Shown piece by piece: positions 7,289 through 15,619 of a stretch of DNA of 64,000 nt. Numbering within the stretch: position 1 is the stretch's first letter; the number at the start of each line of letters is the position of its first letter. The translations under genes and the position numbers were made by a program. The notes beneath the pieces are model-generated. The model was not told the DNA's origin. It searched no databases and worked only from the letters and a program-made list of their open reading frames with translations. The stretch comes from Chitinophagales bacterium (GTDB lineage: Bacteria > Bacteroidota > Bacteroidia > Chitinophagales > Chitinophagaceae): positions 248,001-312,000 of the forward strand of contig JACJXR010000003.1 of NCBI GenBank assembly GCA_020636505.1, in the 5' to 3' direction.

Positions 7289-8941
7289 TCACCCTTTCAA
7301 AAACTCCTCAAACTCTTTCAGCGAAAAGCTGCTTAGGTTTTTGTCTTTGGTCAATCCGCCTTTTTGCGCGGCCTTTACTCCGTAGTATACATCGTGGTAG
7401 CCTTCTATGGCATGAGCATCGGGGTCGATGGACAAAAGTGCGCCTGCTTCAATAGCGTATGATATCCATGTCCAATCAAGGTCGAGCCTGCGTGGATGGG
7501 CGTTTATCTCTATCACCACATTGTTCTTTACACACTCTTCTATTATCACTTTATGGTCGAGTGGGTAGCCTTCGCGAGACAATAACAGCCTACCCGTAGG
7601 GTGGCCCAGTATGGTGGTCATGGGGTGACGGACGGCTTTCAATACACGCTCCATTGCTTTTTCTTGCGTCATCTTCAGGTTGGTGTGTACAGATGCTATC
7701 ACCAAGTCGAGCGTGGCCAATACATCATCGCCATAGTCCAAACTTCCGTCGTTGAGTATGTCCACTTCTATGCTCTTGAATATCTTGAAAGGTGCCAACT
7801 TTTCGTTGAGTGCATCCACTTCGTGGTGTTGTTCTGCAATTCGTTCGGGTGTAAGGCCGTTCGCATAAAAGGCGGCTTGTGAGTGGTCGCTGATGACCAT
7901 ATACTCATATCCCTTTTCGATACAAGCCTTCGCCATTTGCTCAATGCTGTTGGATCCGTCACTCCAAGTGGAGTGGGAGTGAATGATGCCTTTGATGTCT
8001 TCGGGTTGTATAAGTTCAGGTATAGAACCTTGCTTTGCTTTCTCCAATACCGCGGCTGTTTCCCGCATGGCAGGAGGTATGAATTGCAAATTGTTAGAGC
8101 TGAATATTTCTGCCTCGGATTTTGAGTCGCTCGGTATTTTGTATTGCTTGTCGAATGTTTCCAAAAACTCATCGCTTGCAGAAGTGCGGAATACCGTCTC
8201 GTCAAACTTGTCGGCAGTGCAAAAGTGAAACTTGATATCTATTTGGTTGGGGATTTGTGCCGTCAGCGTGTAGCCATCTTCCTCAAAGGTTGTTCCTTCA
8301 ATCGGTGCGAATTGTGCTTTCAAATTATCGGGGTCTGCATTGGTTACAATGTCGATAGTTTCTAAAGTGGGTATTTGTCTGCGTATGTCTCCCGATAGAG
8401 AGAAGAGCTTGCCTTCATTGGCATTGTGCAATTCGGAGATCAGATGGTGCGCCACACTTTCAACTTCCGCCCAGAGGTGGAAGTTTTGGTTGGCTCTGAT
8501 GAAAGCGATGTTCTTCAAAATGCTCTCTTGAGTTTTGGCTCCAAACCCTTTGAAAGCTACCAGCCTGTTCTCGTTACAGGCATATTCCAATTCTCCCACA
8601 CTCTCTATGCCCATCTCTTTCCATACCTGTGCTATCTTCTTAGGTCCAAGGCCTTTTATCTGCATCATCTCCAATATCCCCTGAGGTGTTTTGGCAATGA
8701 TGGTTTCCAACTGTTCCATCTTACCGGTGTGGATCAGTTCCAATATTTTTTGTCCGGTACTTTCTCCGATGCCTTTCATGCCGAACAACTCGGTCTCGCT
8801 CATCTCAGATGCTTCTTTCGGAAGCTTGTCAATGTTGTAAGCGGCTATGCTGTACGATTTTGCACGAAATGAATTCTCTCCGTGTATGTCCATTAGTTTG
8901 GACAGCAGAGAAAAATGGTCGGATATCTGATGATTAGTCAT
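7289..8941 (-). CDS. polX: PolX-like protein: helix-hairpin-helix, degenerate polymerase palm, PHP nuclease
   Basis: A 550-residue member of the bacterial/archaeal family X polymerase-PHP group. Helix-hairpin-helix motifs sit at ~54-62 (GMKGIGEST), 95-103 (IKGLGPKKI) and 131-137. The palm segment at 183-199 reads SGDIRR...TIDIV where active enzymes have GSxRR...DxD, so the first catalytic Asp is Thr195. The C-terminal PHP domain keeps its metal ligands (IIHSHSTWSDG, ISDHS, ASVHT, DPDAH). This suggests a 3'-5' exonuclease or AP-processing protein without polymerase activity. The ATG at 8941 is preferred over a frame extension of nine residues. Confidence 0.9.
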   Translation of the reverse strand: MTNHQISDHFSLLSKLMDIHGENSFRAKSYSIAAYNIDKLPKEASEMSETELFGMKGIGESTGQKILELIHTGKMEQLETIIAKTPQGILEMMQIKGLGPKKIAQVWKEMGIESVGELEYACNENRLVAFKGFGAKTQESILKNIAFIRANQNFHLWAEVESVAHHLISELHNANEGKLFSLSGDIRRQIPTLETIDIVTNADPDNLKAQFAPIEGTTFEEDGYTLTAQIPNQIDIKFHFCTADKFDETVFRTSASDEFLETFDKQYKIPSDSKSEAEIFSSNNLQFIPPAMRETAAVLEKAKQGSIPELIQPEDIKGIIHSHSTWSDGSNSIEQMAKACIEKGYEYMVISDHSQAAFYANGLTPERIAEQHHEVDALNEKLAPFKIFKSIEVDILNDGSLDYGDDVLATLDLVIASVHTNLKMTQEKAMERVLKAVRHPMTTILGHPTGRLLLSREGYPLDHKVIIEECVKNNVVIEINAHPRRLDLDWTWISYAIEAGALLSIDPDAHAIEGYHDVYYGVKAAQKGGLTKDKNLSSFSLKEFEEFLKG

Positions 8942-8958
8942 GTGGCTAAAATAAAACT

Positions 8959-8980
8959 GACTTACCAAAGTTGGTAAGTC
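8959..8980 (-). terminator. 10-bp perfect inverted repeat between cmk and polX
   Basis: GACTTACCAA and its complement are separated by 2 nt and, on the minus strand, followed by AGTTTTATTTTA. It could terminate cmk or be an operator for polX, whose start lies 18 nt downstream. Confidence 0.55.
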
Positions 8981-9006
8981 AATCTGAAAAAGAAAAATAT
9001 TATTCG

Positions 9007-9702
9007 TTAACTGACAGCCATTTTGGCTACTCGCTCATGTACCCAGCCCATCGCTGTCTTCAATTGTTCCTCCCTGGTCATATGTGAGTTGTTGAGCACA
9101 ACGGCATCAGCGGCTTGGGTCAATGGGCTTTCCTCACGGTTGCTGTCGATGTAATCACGCATTTGTATGTTGGCCATCACCTCTTCGTAAGTGATGTTGG
9201 GGTTCTTTTCGTAGACCTCTTGGAAACGACGCTTGGCACGTACGTCCATATCCGCTGTCATGAACAGTTTCAATTCCGCATCGGGAAATACGACCGTGCC
9301 AATATCACGGCCATCCATTACGATGCCTTTGTCAACACCCATATCCTGCTGTTGCTTAACAGCGAAATGCCTTACATCTTTCAATGCAGCCACGTCACTT
9401 ACTTTATCCGCAACTATCATGTCGTGTATGAGGTGTGCCACATTCTCTCCGTTGAGGCATATTTCGGAGCGGTGTGTTTTTTCGTTGGTTGTAAAACTCA
9501 AACATATGCTGTCAAGCGCAGCTTTCACCTCTTCCTCATGGGTGATATTGACATTGTTGCGCAACATATATAGTGTTATGGCTCTGTACATGGCTCCACT
9601 GTCTATATGTCTGTACTCAAGTTCTTTTGCCAAGTCTTTGGCAAGTGTGCTTTTGCCGCAAGAAGAATGTCCGTCTATGGCTATGATTATTTTCTCTTCC
9701 AT
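9007..9702 (-). CDS. cmk: Cytidylate kinase
   Basis: A 231-residue (d)CMP kinase that phosphorylates CMP to CDP in the cytoplasm. IAIDGHSSCGKSTLAKDLAK holds the P-loop (residues 7-16), YRHIDSGAMYRA the CMP-binding segment, MDGRDIGTVVFPDAELKLFMTA... the conserved central region, and RDYIDSNREESPL the lid. Length is normal. It is upstream of polX on the same strand with a 65-nt gap containing a palindrome. Confidence 0.95.
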   Translation of the reverse strand: MEEKIIIAIDGHSSCGKSTLAKDLAKELEYRHIDSGAMYRAITLYMLRNNVNITHEEEVKAALDSICLSFTTNEKTHRSEICLNGENVAHLIHDMIVADKVSDVAALKDVRHFAVKQQQDMGVDKGIVMDGRDIGTVVFPDAELKLFMTADMDVRAKRRFQEVYEKNPNITYEEVMANIQMRDYIDSNREESPLTQAADAVVLNNSHMTREEQLKTAMGWVHERVAKMAVS

Positions 9703-9791
9703 AACTCAACGTTTTACTTCACAAAGCTCTGTTTTCCGCGGCGCAAATAAAACAAGTATTTGTACTAATAAAGCAGTATCTTAAATGTTTA

Positions 9792-9812
9792 CGCCCCGAC
9801 ATTGTCGAGGCG
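9792..9812 (-). terminator. Stem-loop downstream of the Cys-repeat gene
   Basis: CGCCCCGAC pairs with GTCGAGGCG with one mismatch and a 3-nt loop. It lies between the small secreted protein gene and cmk. There is no clear T-run, so it may be only a weak terminator. Confidence 0.4.
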
Positions 9813-9840
9813 CATTTGCTTTTAGCAGGGTGATGGGGAA

Positions 9841-10110
9841 TTACATTTTCTTTTTCATCGCTTTTTTGCACTCGTCGCCACATACATGACCCTCTTCTCC
9901 GTGCTTTTTCATCGCCTTCTTACAGTCTGCTGTGCATTTGTGTCCTTTTTCGCCGCAAGCATACATGTGCTTACCTTCTTTGCATGCCTCGGTGCAAGTA
10001 TGAGTTTTGGCTTTCATTTTCTTTTTGCTCTGTTTCTCTTGTGCGAATACAGTGCCGGTAGCCAATAGCACCAACAGAACAATGGCCGATAGTTTTTTCA
10101 ATTGTTTCAT
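9841..10110 (-). CDS. Small secreted Cys/His/Lys-rich repeat protein
   Basis: An 89-residue protein. Residues 1-24 are a signal peptide (IVLLVLLATGTVFAQ). The mature part is three tandem copies of H-x-C-x3-C-K (HTCTEAC, HKCTADC, HVCGDEC), the last two preceded by G-E-K/E-G, and it is rich in lysine. The regular His/Cys spacing suggests periplasmic metal binding or a disulfide-stabilised peptide. I know no named family. It stands alone between cmk and a dipeptidase with its own stem-loop behind it. Confidence 0.8.
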   Translation of the reverse strand: MKQLKKLSAIVLLVLLATGTVFAQEKQSKKKMKAKTHTCTEACKEGKHMYACGEKGHKCTADCKKAMKKHGEEGHVCGDECKKAMKKKM

Positions 10111-10202
10111 AATGTTTGCTTTTAGTGAGATTGTATCTGTATTGTCGTAGGAAAGGATTAGACCTTACAGCCGAATGAAAAAATATCTGCTTGTCGCAAA
10201 CA

Positions 10203-10230
10203 ACAAAGGGAGGCCATGGCCTCCCTTTGT
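10203..10230 (-). terminator. 28-nt perfect palindrome behind the dipeptidase gene
   Basis: A perfect palindrome centred on CCATGG (arms ACAAAGGGAGGCC..). It begins 21 nt past the stop of the minus-strand M20 gene and is followed by TGTTTG. It probably terminates that gene. Confidence 0.7.
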
Positions 10231-10251
10231 CAATGTATTTGATACTTCCGA

Positions 10252-11622
10252 CTATTTGCTCATTTCGGCAAAGTACTTGTGGAAGTATGGTATGGTCTCG
10301 ATGCCTTTGAAGTAGTTCTCAACACCGTATTTCTCGTTTGGAGAGTGTATCGCATCGCTGTCCAAGCCAAAGCCCATAAGAACTGTTTTCAGCCCCAATG
10401 TTTTCTCGAACAATGCAACGATAGGGATACTACCACCACCGCGTGTAGGTATCGGTTCTTTACCGAAAGCCTGAGTTACAGCTTTTGCTGCTGCTTGATA
10501 TGCTATCGAATCGGTAGGAGTAACAACAGGCTCACCTCCGTGGTGCGGAGTTACTTTTACTTTAACCGATGCAGGAGCAATGCTCTCGAAATGTTTGGTG
10601 AACATCTCTGTTATTTCGTGAGAGCTTTGGTCAGGTACCAAACGCATGGATATTTTGGCGTATGCTTTTGAAGGAAGTACGGTTTTCGCACCTTCTCCTG
10701 TATAGCCACCCCAAATACCGTTCACGTCCAAAGTAGGACGAATGCCGGTACGCTCTGTTGTTGTATAACCGTCTTCTCCACGTACATCGTTCACATCGAG
10801 GTCTTTTTTGTATTCGTCCAAATCGAAAGGCTTTTCGTTGATGGCCTTGCGCTCATCGTCACTCAACACTTTCACCTTATCGTAGAAGCCAGGTATGGTT
10901 ATGTGGTTGTTCTCGTCGTGCATGGATGCTATCATCTGACAAAGGATGTTTATCGGGTTACCTACTGCACCACCATAAACACCTGAGTGCAAGTCACGGT
11001 TTGGCCCTGTTACTTCCACCTCTACATAAGACAGTCCACGGAGTCCTGTTTCCAACGATGGGTGCTCCATGCTGATCATGGATGTATCGGATACCAATAC
11101 GATGTCCGCTTTCAGCTTGTCTACATTTTGCTCCAAGAAGATACCCAAGTTATCAGAACCCACTTCTTCTTCACCTTCTATCATCATCTTCACGTTGCAA
11201 GCCAATGTGCCTGTTTTGGCCATCACTTCCAATGCCTTCACGTGCATGAATACCTGACCTTTATCATCTGCCGAACCACGCGCATATATGTTGCCATCTT
11301 TGATAACAGGGTCGAACGGACCGCTGTCCCAAAGTTCAAGTGGATCGGGTGGTTGCACATCATAATGGCCATAAACCAAAACGGTAGGTAGGGCAGGGTC
11401 CACCATCTTCTCTCCGTAAACTATCGGGTGTCCCGCTGTCGGGCATATTTCAGCAGAGTCGCAACCTGCCTTCAACAGGGATTCTTTAACGGCTTCGGCA
11501 CATTTGGCCACATCGCCTTTGTACTTGCTGTCGGCACTGATGGAAGGGATACGCAACAATTCCAGTAATTCTTCAAGGAAACGGTCCTTGTTTTCAGACA
11601 TATAGTCATTCCAAACTTGCAT
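10252..11622 (-). CDS. M20-family dipeptidase
   Basis: A 456-residue cytosolic-type metallodipeptidase. VYGHYDVQP (first zinc His and Asp), ARGSADDKGQ (bridging Asp), EGEEEVGS (catalytic Glu plus ligand), VSDTSM and AIHSPNEKYG (C-terminal ligand His) are the M20 dinuclear zinc site. GLRGLSYVEVEVTGPNRDLHSGVYGG... marks the lid/dimerisation domain of the CNDP-like group. No signal peptide is present. It hydrolyses dipeptides. It has its own -7 element at 11657-11664 and a palindromic terminator. Confidence 0.92.
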   Translation of the reverse strand: MQVWNDYMSENKDRFLEELLELLRIPSISADSKYKGDVAKCAEAVKESLLKAGCDSAEICPTAGHPIVYGEKMVDPALPTVLVYGHYDVQPPDPLELWDSGPFDPVIKDGNIYARGSADDKGQVFMHVKALEVMAKTGTLACNVKMMIEGEEEVGSDNLGIFLEQNVDKLKADIVLVSDTSMISMEHPSLETGLRGLSYVEVEVTGPNRDLHSGVYGGAVGNPINILCQMIASMHDENNHITIPGFYDKVKVLSDDERKAINEKPFDLDEYKKDLDVNDVRGEDGYTTTERTGIRPTLDVNGIWGGYTGEGAKTVLPSKAYAKISMRLVPDQSSHEITEMFTKHFESIAPASVKVKVTPHHGGEPVVTPTDSIAYQAAAKAVTQAFGKEPIPTRGGGSIPIVALFEKTLGLKTVLMGFGLDSDAIHSPNEKYGVENYFKGIETIPYFHKYFAEMSK

Positions 11623-11656
11623 AATATATTCTGTGTTTTATTATCAGATAAGGGCT

Positions 11657-11664
11657 CAAAAGTA
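11657..11664 (-). promoter_or_regulatory. TAnnTTTG -7 element of the M20 dipeptidase gene
   Basis: TACTTTTG on the minus strand, 34 nt before the ATG at 11622. No TTG is present at 20-nt spacing. Confidence 0.5.
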
Positions 11665-11757
11665 ATGTTATTGGGCTAAAATACAGAACACCATAAGGGG
11701 GGAGTTTACAATTCTATAATATCCTTAACAGGTATTTTGGGAGTAGGTATCCGTAAA

Positions 11758-11788
11758 TTGTTATATTATCAAACTTTCGCTAACTTTG
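11758..11788 (+). promoter_or_regulatory. Complete -33/-7 promoter of queA
   Basis: TTG (11758-11760), a 20-nt spacer, then TAACTTTG (11781-11788). The queA ATG is 26 nt downstream. Confidence 0.85.
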
Positions 11789-11814
11789 CACACTTTTAAA
11801 TTATACTGCCACAT

Positions 11815-12864
11815 ATGAAGTTGTCGCAATTTAAATTTGATCTTCCCCTTAATCTTATAGCGCAACACCCTACGAAAGCGAGAGAGGACAGCCGTCTGAT
11901 GGTAGTGCACCGCAAGACCGGCCAGATAGAGCATAGGAACTTTCGCGATATAGTCGAATATTTTGACGATAAGGACGTGATGGTGGTGAACAACACCAAG
12001 GTGTTCCCGGCTCGTCTTTATGGACGTAAGGAAAAAACAGGTGCCAAGATAGAGGTGTTCCTTCTTCGTGAGCTGAACAAGCCTAACCGTCTTTGGGATG
12101 TGATAGTGGATCCGGCTCGTAAGATAAGGGTTGGTAACAAGTTGTACTTCGGTGATAACGACGAGTTGGTGGCAGAGGTGATAGACAACACCACTTCTCG
12201 TGGCAGGACCATCCGTTTCCTTTTCGACGGTGATGATGAGGATTTCAAAAGAATATTAGACCAATTGGGTGAAACCCCGTTGCCTAAATATATCAAGCGT
12301 AAGCCTGACGAGCAGGACAAAGAGCGTTACCAAACCGTGTATGCTAAGTACGAAGGTGCTGTTGCGGCTCCTACCGCAGGCCTACACTTCAGCCGTGAGC
12401 TTATCATGAAGCTGGAGATAGAAGGTATCAAGTTTGCCGAGGTAACTCTTCATACAGGTTTGGGTACTTTCCGCCCGATAGAGGTGGAGGACCTGTCCAA
12501 GCATAAGATGGATGCCGAGTACTTCCGTGTGGATGACTATGCCACGAAAATTGTAAATCAGGCAAAGAAGGAAAATAGAAGGATATGCTCTATCGGCACC
12601 ACCACAATGCGTGCATTGGAAAGTGCGGTAACCGCCAACGGCATGTTGAAAGAAGAGGAAGGCTGGACCAACCTGTTCATACACCCTCCTCATGATTTCT
12701 CCATTGCAAACTGCTTGGTAACCAACTTCCACCTGCCTAAGACCAGTCTATTGATAATGGTATGTGCGTTTGCAGGATACGATTTGGCTATGGAAGCCTA
12801 TAAAACAGCGATCAAGGAAAAGTACAGATTCTTCAGCTACGGCGATGCCTTGCTGGTATTGTAA
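11815..12864 (+). CDS. queA: tRNA preQ1 S-adenosylmethionine ribosyltransferase-isomerase
   Basis: A 349-residue QueA, which transfers and isomerises the ribose of SAM onto preQ1 in tRNA to give epoxyqueuosine. N-terminal KFDLPLNLIAQHPTKAREDSRL, VNNTKVFPARL, YAKYEGAVAAPTAGLHFS and LHTGLGTFRPIEVEDL are family hallmarks. Length is normal. The gene has a textbook promoter and an intrinsic terminator, so it is a single-gene unit. No other queuosine gene is in the window. Confidence 0.96.
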   Translation: MKLSQFKFDLPLNLIAQHPTKAREDSRLMVVHRKTGQIEHRNFRDIVEYFDDKDVMVVNNTKVFPARLYGRKEKTGAKIEVFLLRELNKPNRLWDVIVDPARKIRVGNKLYFGDNDELVAEVIDNTTSRGRTIRFLFDGDDEDFKRILDQLGETPLPKYIKRKPDEQDKERYQTVYAKYEGAVAAPTAGLHFSRELIMKLEIEGIKFAEVTLHTGLGTFRPIEVEDLSKHKMDAEYFRVDDYATKIVNQAKKENRRICSIGTTTMRALESAVTANGMLKEEEGWTNLFIHPPHDFSIANCLVTNFHLPKTSLLIMVCAFAGYDLAMEAYKTAIKEKYRFFSYGDALLVL

Positions 12865-12890
12865 TAATCCACAACATATTGATTTATCCA

Positions 12891-12927
12891 CACAGCGCAC
12901 CTTCAAATAGGTGCGTTGTGTATTTTT
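12891..12927 (+). terminator. Intrinsic terminator of queA
   Basis: CACAGCGCACC (12891-12901) pairs with GGTGCGTTGTG (12910-12920) with one mismatch, followed by TATTTTT. Confidence 0.8.
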
Positions 12928-12937
12928 AATAAATACT

Positions 12938-13513
12938 ATGCAAAACAAGATAAAGGATATAATCACCGGCTCTATCAATACCAAACAGCAGGTTTTGAAC
13001 AATGAGGCTTTGCTCCAAACCATAGAGCAGGTGACCTCGTTGATAGTAAATGCGTTCAAAAACGGCAATAAGGTGCTGTTTTGTGGTAACGGTGGCAGTG
13101 CGGCAGATGCACAGCATTTGGCGGCAGAGTTCAGCGGTAGGTTTTATCAAGACAGGAAACCTTTGCCTTCCGAAGCATTGCATTGCAATACCTCTTACCT
13201 GACTGCAGTAGGCAATGATTACGGCTTTGAATACGTTTATAGTAGAGTGGTGGAAGGTACCGGCAGCCAAGGAGACGTGTTGATAGGACTGAGCACTTCA
13301 GGCAATTCCGCCAATATTACAAATGCATTACAAACCGCGAGAGAGATTGGTATGATTACTGTAGGATTTACAGGAGAAACCGGTGGTAAAATGAAGCCTT
13401 TATGCGACCACCTCATAAATGTTCCGAGTACCGACACACCCAGGATCCAAGAAGCACATATAATGATAGGGCATATCATATGTCAATTGGTAGAAGAGCA
13501 ATATTTTGATTAG
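12938..13513 (+). CDS. gmhA: Phosphoheptose isomerase (SIS domain)
   Basis: A 191-residue GmhA-like sugar isomerase converting sedoheptulose 7-phosphate to D-glycero-D-manno-heptose 7-phosphate for the LPS core. CGNGGSAADAQHLAAEFSGRF (family core), GLSTSGNSANI (phosphate loop) and the C-terminal QEAHIMIGHIICQLVE (zinc/catalytic helix) are characteristic. The ATG at 12938 is chosen over an upstream GTG that lies in the queA terminator. A HAD phosphatase follows 17 nt later, giving a gmhA-gmhB pair; hldE-type genes are not in the window. Confidence 0.93.
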   Translation: MQNKIKDIITGSINTKQQVLNNEALLQTIEQVTSLIVNAFKNGNKVLFCGNGGSAADAQHLAAEFSGRFYQDRKPLPSEALHCNTSYLTAVGNDYGFEYVYSRVVEGTGSQGDVLIGLSTSGNSANITNALQTAREIGMITVGFTGETGGKMKPLCDHLINVPSTDTPRIQEAHIMIGHIICQLVEEQYFD

Positions 13514-13530
13514 ATGAAAACAGGTAAGCT

Positions 13531-14106
13531 ATGAACATGATGAATTTTCAATCGCAGATACATAAAGGATGGACCTTATTTCTTGATAGGGATGGTGTGA
13601 TAAACGAAGAACATGTGGGGCATTACATCACATCTTGGGACGAATTCAAGTTTTGTGAAGGTAGTTTGAACGCCATATCTCAATTGTCCGATATGTTTGA
13701 CAGGCTTGTGGTGGTATCCAATCAGCGTGGAGTGGGTAGAGGAATCATGACCATAGACACACTTAAGGAGATTCATTCCAATATGATAACCTCTGTAAAC
13801 GGCGAGGGCGGCAACATATTGAAAGTATATGCCTGCACGTCAATAGATGATAACGACCATAATCGCAAGCCGAATACAGGTATGGCTGTACAAGCCAAAG
13901 AAGATTTCCCTGAAATAGACTTCAAAAAGAGTGTAATGGTGGGCAACAACATCACCGATATGGAGTTCGGTAAACGTCTCGGTATGTACACCATTTTCCT
14001 CACCACCACACATGAGCCATATGAGCTTCCGCACGATCTTATTGACGAGCAGCACCCATCTTTGCAAGATTGGGCAAATACTTTGATAGAAGAGCCCGTG
14101 GAGTAA
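13531..14106 (+). CDS. gmhB: HAD-IIIA phosphatase, probably heptose bisphosphate phosphatase
   Basis: A 191-residue HAD hydrolase. FLDRDGVIN holds the nucleophile Asp19 and acid/base Asp21, VVSNQRGVGRG the second motif, RKPNTGM the Lys region and VGNNITDMEFGKR the metal-binding acid motif. The GmhB/HisB-N zinc loop (C-x-H...C-x-C before RKP) is not present: only one Cys (YACTSIDDNDHN) remains. Position directly behind gmhA supports the second step of ADP-heptose synthesis, removal of the 7-phosphate. Histidinol-phosphatase-like activity is an alternative. Methionines at residues 1, 3 and 4 leave the exact start open. Confidence 0.82.
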   Translation: MNMMNFQSQIHKGWTLFLDRDGVINEEHVGHYITSWDEFKFCEGSLNAISQLSDMFDRLVVVSNQRGVGRGIMTIDTLKEIHSNMITSVNGEGGNILKVYACTSIDDNDHNRKPNTGMAVQAKEDFPEIDFKKSVMVGNNITDMEFGKRLGMYTIFLTTTHEPYELPHDLIDEQHPSLQDWANTLIEEPVE

Positions 14107-14210
14107 ATTATTCCTGCATGTGTTAAATATTGAAAATCAGTACTGTTAACTATGGTCATAGACGTTCGGTACAATAATCTTGCCGAATATTAAGGTTGTG
14201 TTACAATTAT

Positions 14211-14241
14211 TTGGATGAATTAAAAATTCCACATACCTTTG
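14211..14241 (+). promoter_or_regulatory. Complete -33/-7 promoter of the infA-rplQ operon
   Basis: TTG (14211-14213), a 20-nt spacer, then TACCTTTG (14234-14241), 15 nt before the infA ATG. It is expected to be a strong growth-related promoter. Confidence 0.85.
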
Positions 14242-14256
14242 CAGTCCTTTAATAAT

Positions 14257-14475
14257 ATGGCCAAACAACCCCTTATTAAACAAGATGGAGTAATTGTGGA
14301 AGCACTGTCTAACGCGATGTTCCGAGTAAGACTGGAGAACGATCACGAGATACTGGCGACCATTTCGGGTAAAATGCGCATGCACTATATCCGTATACTA
14401 CCGGGAGACAAAGTAGGAGTTGAGATGAGTCCATATGATTTGACAAGGGGACGTATAATATATCGTTATAAATAA
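14257..14475 (+). CDS. infA: Translation initiation factor IF-1
   Basis: A 72-residue OB-fold protein (AKQPLIKQDGVIVEAL, FRVRLENDHEILATISGKMR, YIRILPGDKVGVEMSPYDL) that binds the ribosomal A site during initiation. Length and sequence are canonical. The ATG at 14257 is used; six upstream in-frame codons overlap the leader. It is first in the alpha-operon-type cluster with rpmJ, rpsM, rpsK, rpsD, rpoA and rplQ. Confidence 0.97.
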   Translation: MAKQPLIKQDGVIVEALSNAMFRVRLENDHEILATISGKMRMHYIRILPGDKVGVEMSPYDLTRGRIIYRYK

Positions 14476-14498
14476 TAATATTTAAAAGTAACCAAATC

Positions 14499-14615
14499 AT
14501 GAAGGTTAGAGCGTCAATAAAAAAGCGTAGTGCAGACTGTAAGATAGTGCGCCGCAAAGGCAGATTATATGTAATAAACAAAAAGAACCCTCGTTTTAAG
14601 CAACGTCAGGGCTAA
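14499..14615 (+). CDS. rpmJ: 50S ribosomal protein L36 (zinc-less form)
   Basis: A 38-residue reading frame: MKVRASIKKRSADCKIVRRK, then GRLYVINKKNPRFKQRQG. The zinc ligands of the C+ type (CxxC...C...H) are reduced to one Cys at position 14, and the final His is Phe, so this is a C-minus paralogue type common in Bacteroidota. It lies between infA and rpsM, the classical position. Confidence 0.95.
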   Translation: MKVRASIKKRSADCKIVRRKGRLYVINKKNPRFKQRQG

Positions 14616-14643
14616 TTATTAATATTTAAATAGAAAAAGATAC

Positions 14644-15024
14644 ATGGCTCGTATAGCTGGTATTGACCTTCCGAAACACAAACGTGGTGAGATCGCTCTC
14701 ACCTATATTTATGGCATTGGCCGTAGTACTGCCAAGCGTATCCTCGATCAAGCGGAAATAAGCTATGATACAAAAGCTTCCGAGTGGGACGACGATCAGC
14801 TTGCCGCTATTCGTAATTTCATTACGGAGGAGTTGAAGGTTGAAGGTGAACTTCGTTCTGAAGTGCAAATGAACATCAAGCGTTTGATGGACATCGCATC
14901 TTACAGAGGTCTTCGTCATCGTAGAGGATTACCTGTTCGCGGACAACGTACTCGTACAAACAGCCGTACTCGTAAAGGAAGGCGTAAAACCGTTGCAGGT
15001 AAGAAAAAAGCACCAAGGAAATAA
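14644..15024 (+). CDS. rpsM: 30S ribosomal protein S13
   Basis: A 126-residue S13: MARIAGIDLPKHKRGEIALT start, YGIGRSTAKRIL helix-turn region, RGLRHRRGLPVRGQRTRTN and a basic C-terminal tail (KGRRKTVAGKKKAPRK) that reaches tRNA in the ribosome. A 102-nt spacer to rpsK follows. Confidence 0.97.
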   Translation: MARIAGIDLPKHKRGEIALTYIYGIGRSTAKRILDQAEISYDTKASEWDDDQLAAIRNFITEELKVEGELRSEVQMNIKRLMDIASYRGLRHRRGLPVRGQRTRTNSRTRKGRRKTVAGKKKAPRK

Positions 15025-15126
15025 TTTTTTCGCCATTGCCGGATCCGGTGTGGTGCACCGAGGAGGAGTGGCGGAAAGCCGGTTGATACCGGTTTATTTA
15101 TATGACTACCTTTTTAACAAAGAAAA

Positions 15127-15534
15127 ATGGCAAAAGGACAAGCTTCAGGCAAAGGAAAAGCAAGTAGCAAAAAGCGCGTAGTTAAGGTTGATGCACACGG
15201 TGATGTGCACATCAGCGCTACGTTCAACAACATCATCATCAGCATTACCAACAAGAGCGGTCAAGTTATATCTTGGTCTTCTGCAGGTAAAATGGGTTTC
15301 CGTGGTTCTAAAAAGAACACTCCATACGCTGCACAAACTGCAGCCGCAGATTGCGCTAAAGTAGCAATCGATGCAGGTTTGAAAAGAGCTGATGTATTCG
15401 TAAAAGGACCCGGTTCAGGTAGAGAAGGTGCCATCCGCTCTATCGCAAACAGCGGTATCGAAGTGGTTAGCATCAAAGACGTTACTCCGCTGCCACACAA
15501 CGGATGTCGTCCTCCGAAAAAACGTAGAGTTTAA
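15127..15534 (+). CDS. rpsK: 30S ribosomal protein S11
   Basis: A 135-residue S11. HISATFNNIIISITNKSGQV, SSAGKMGFRGSKKNTPYAAQ, VKGPGSGREGAIRS and the C-terminal DVTPLPHNGCRPPKKRRV are canonical platform-protein segments. The N-terminal ~18 residues form a Lys/Ser/Ala-rich extension. Confidence 0.97.
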   Translation: MAKGQASGKGKASSKKRVVKVDAHGDVHISATFNNIIISITNKSGQVISWSSAGKMGFRGSKKNTPYAAQTAAADCAKVAIDAGLKRADVFVKGPGSGREGAIRSIANSGIEVVSIKDVTPLPHNGCRPPKKRRV

Positions 15535-15619
15535 TATCAATCATATTTTATAACACGCTGTTACGGATCGGGTTTTTCGATTTTTATATGAGACGTAACG
15601 GCTAAAATTCAAAAATCGA

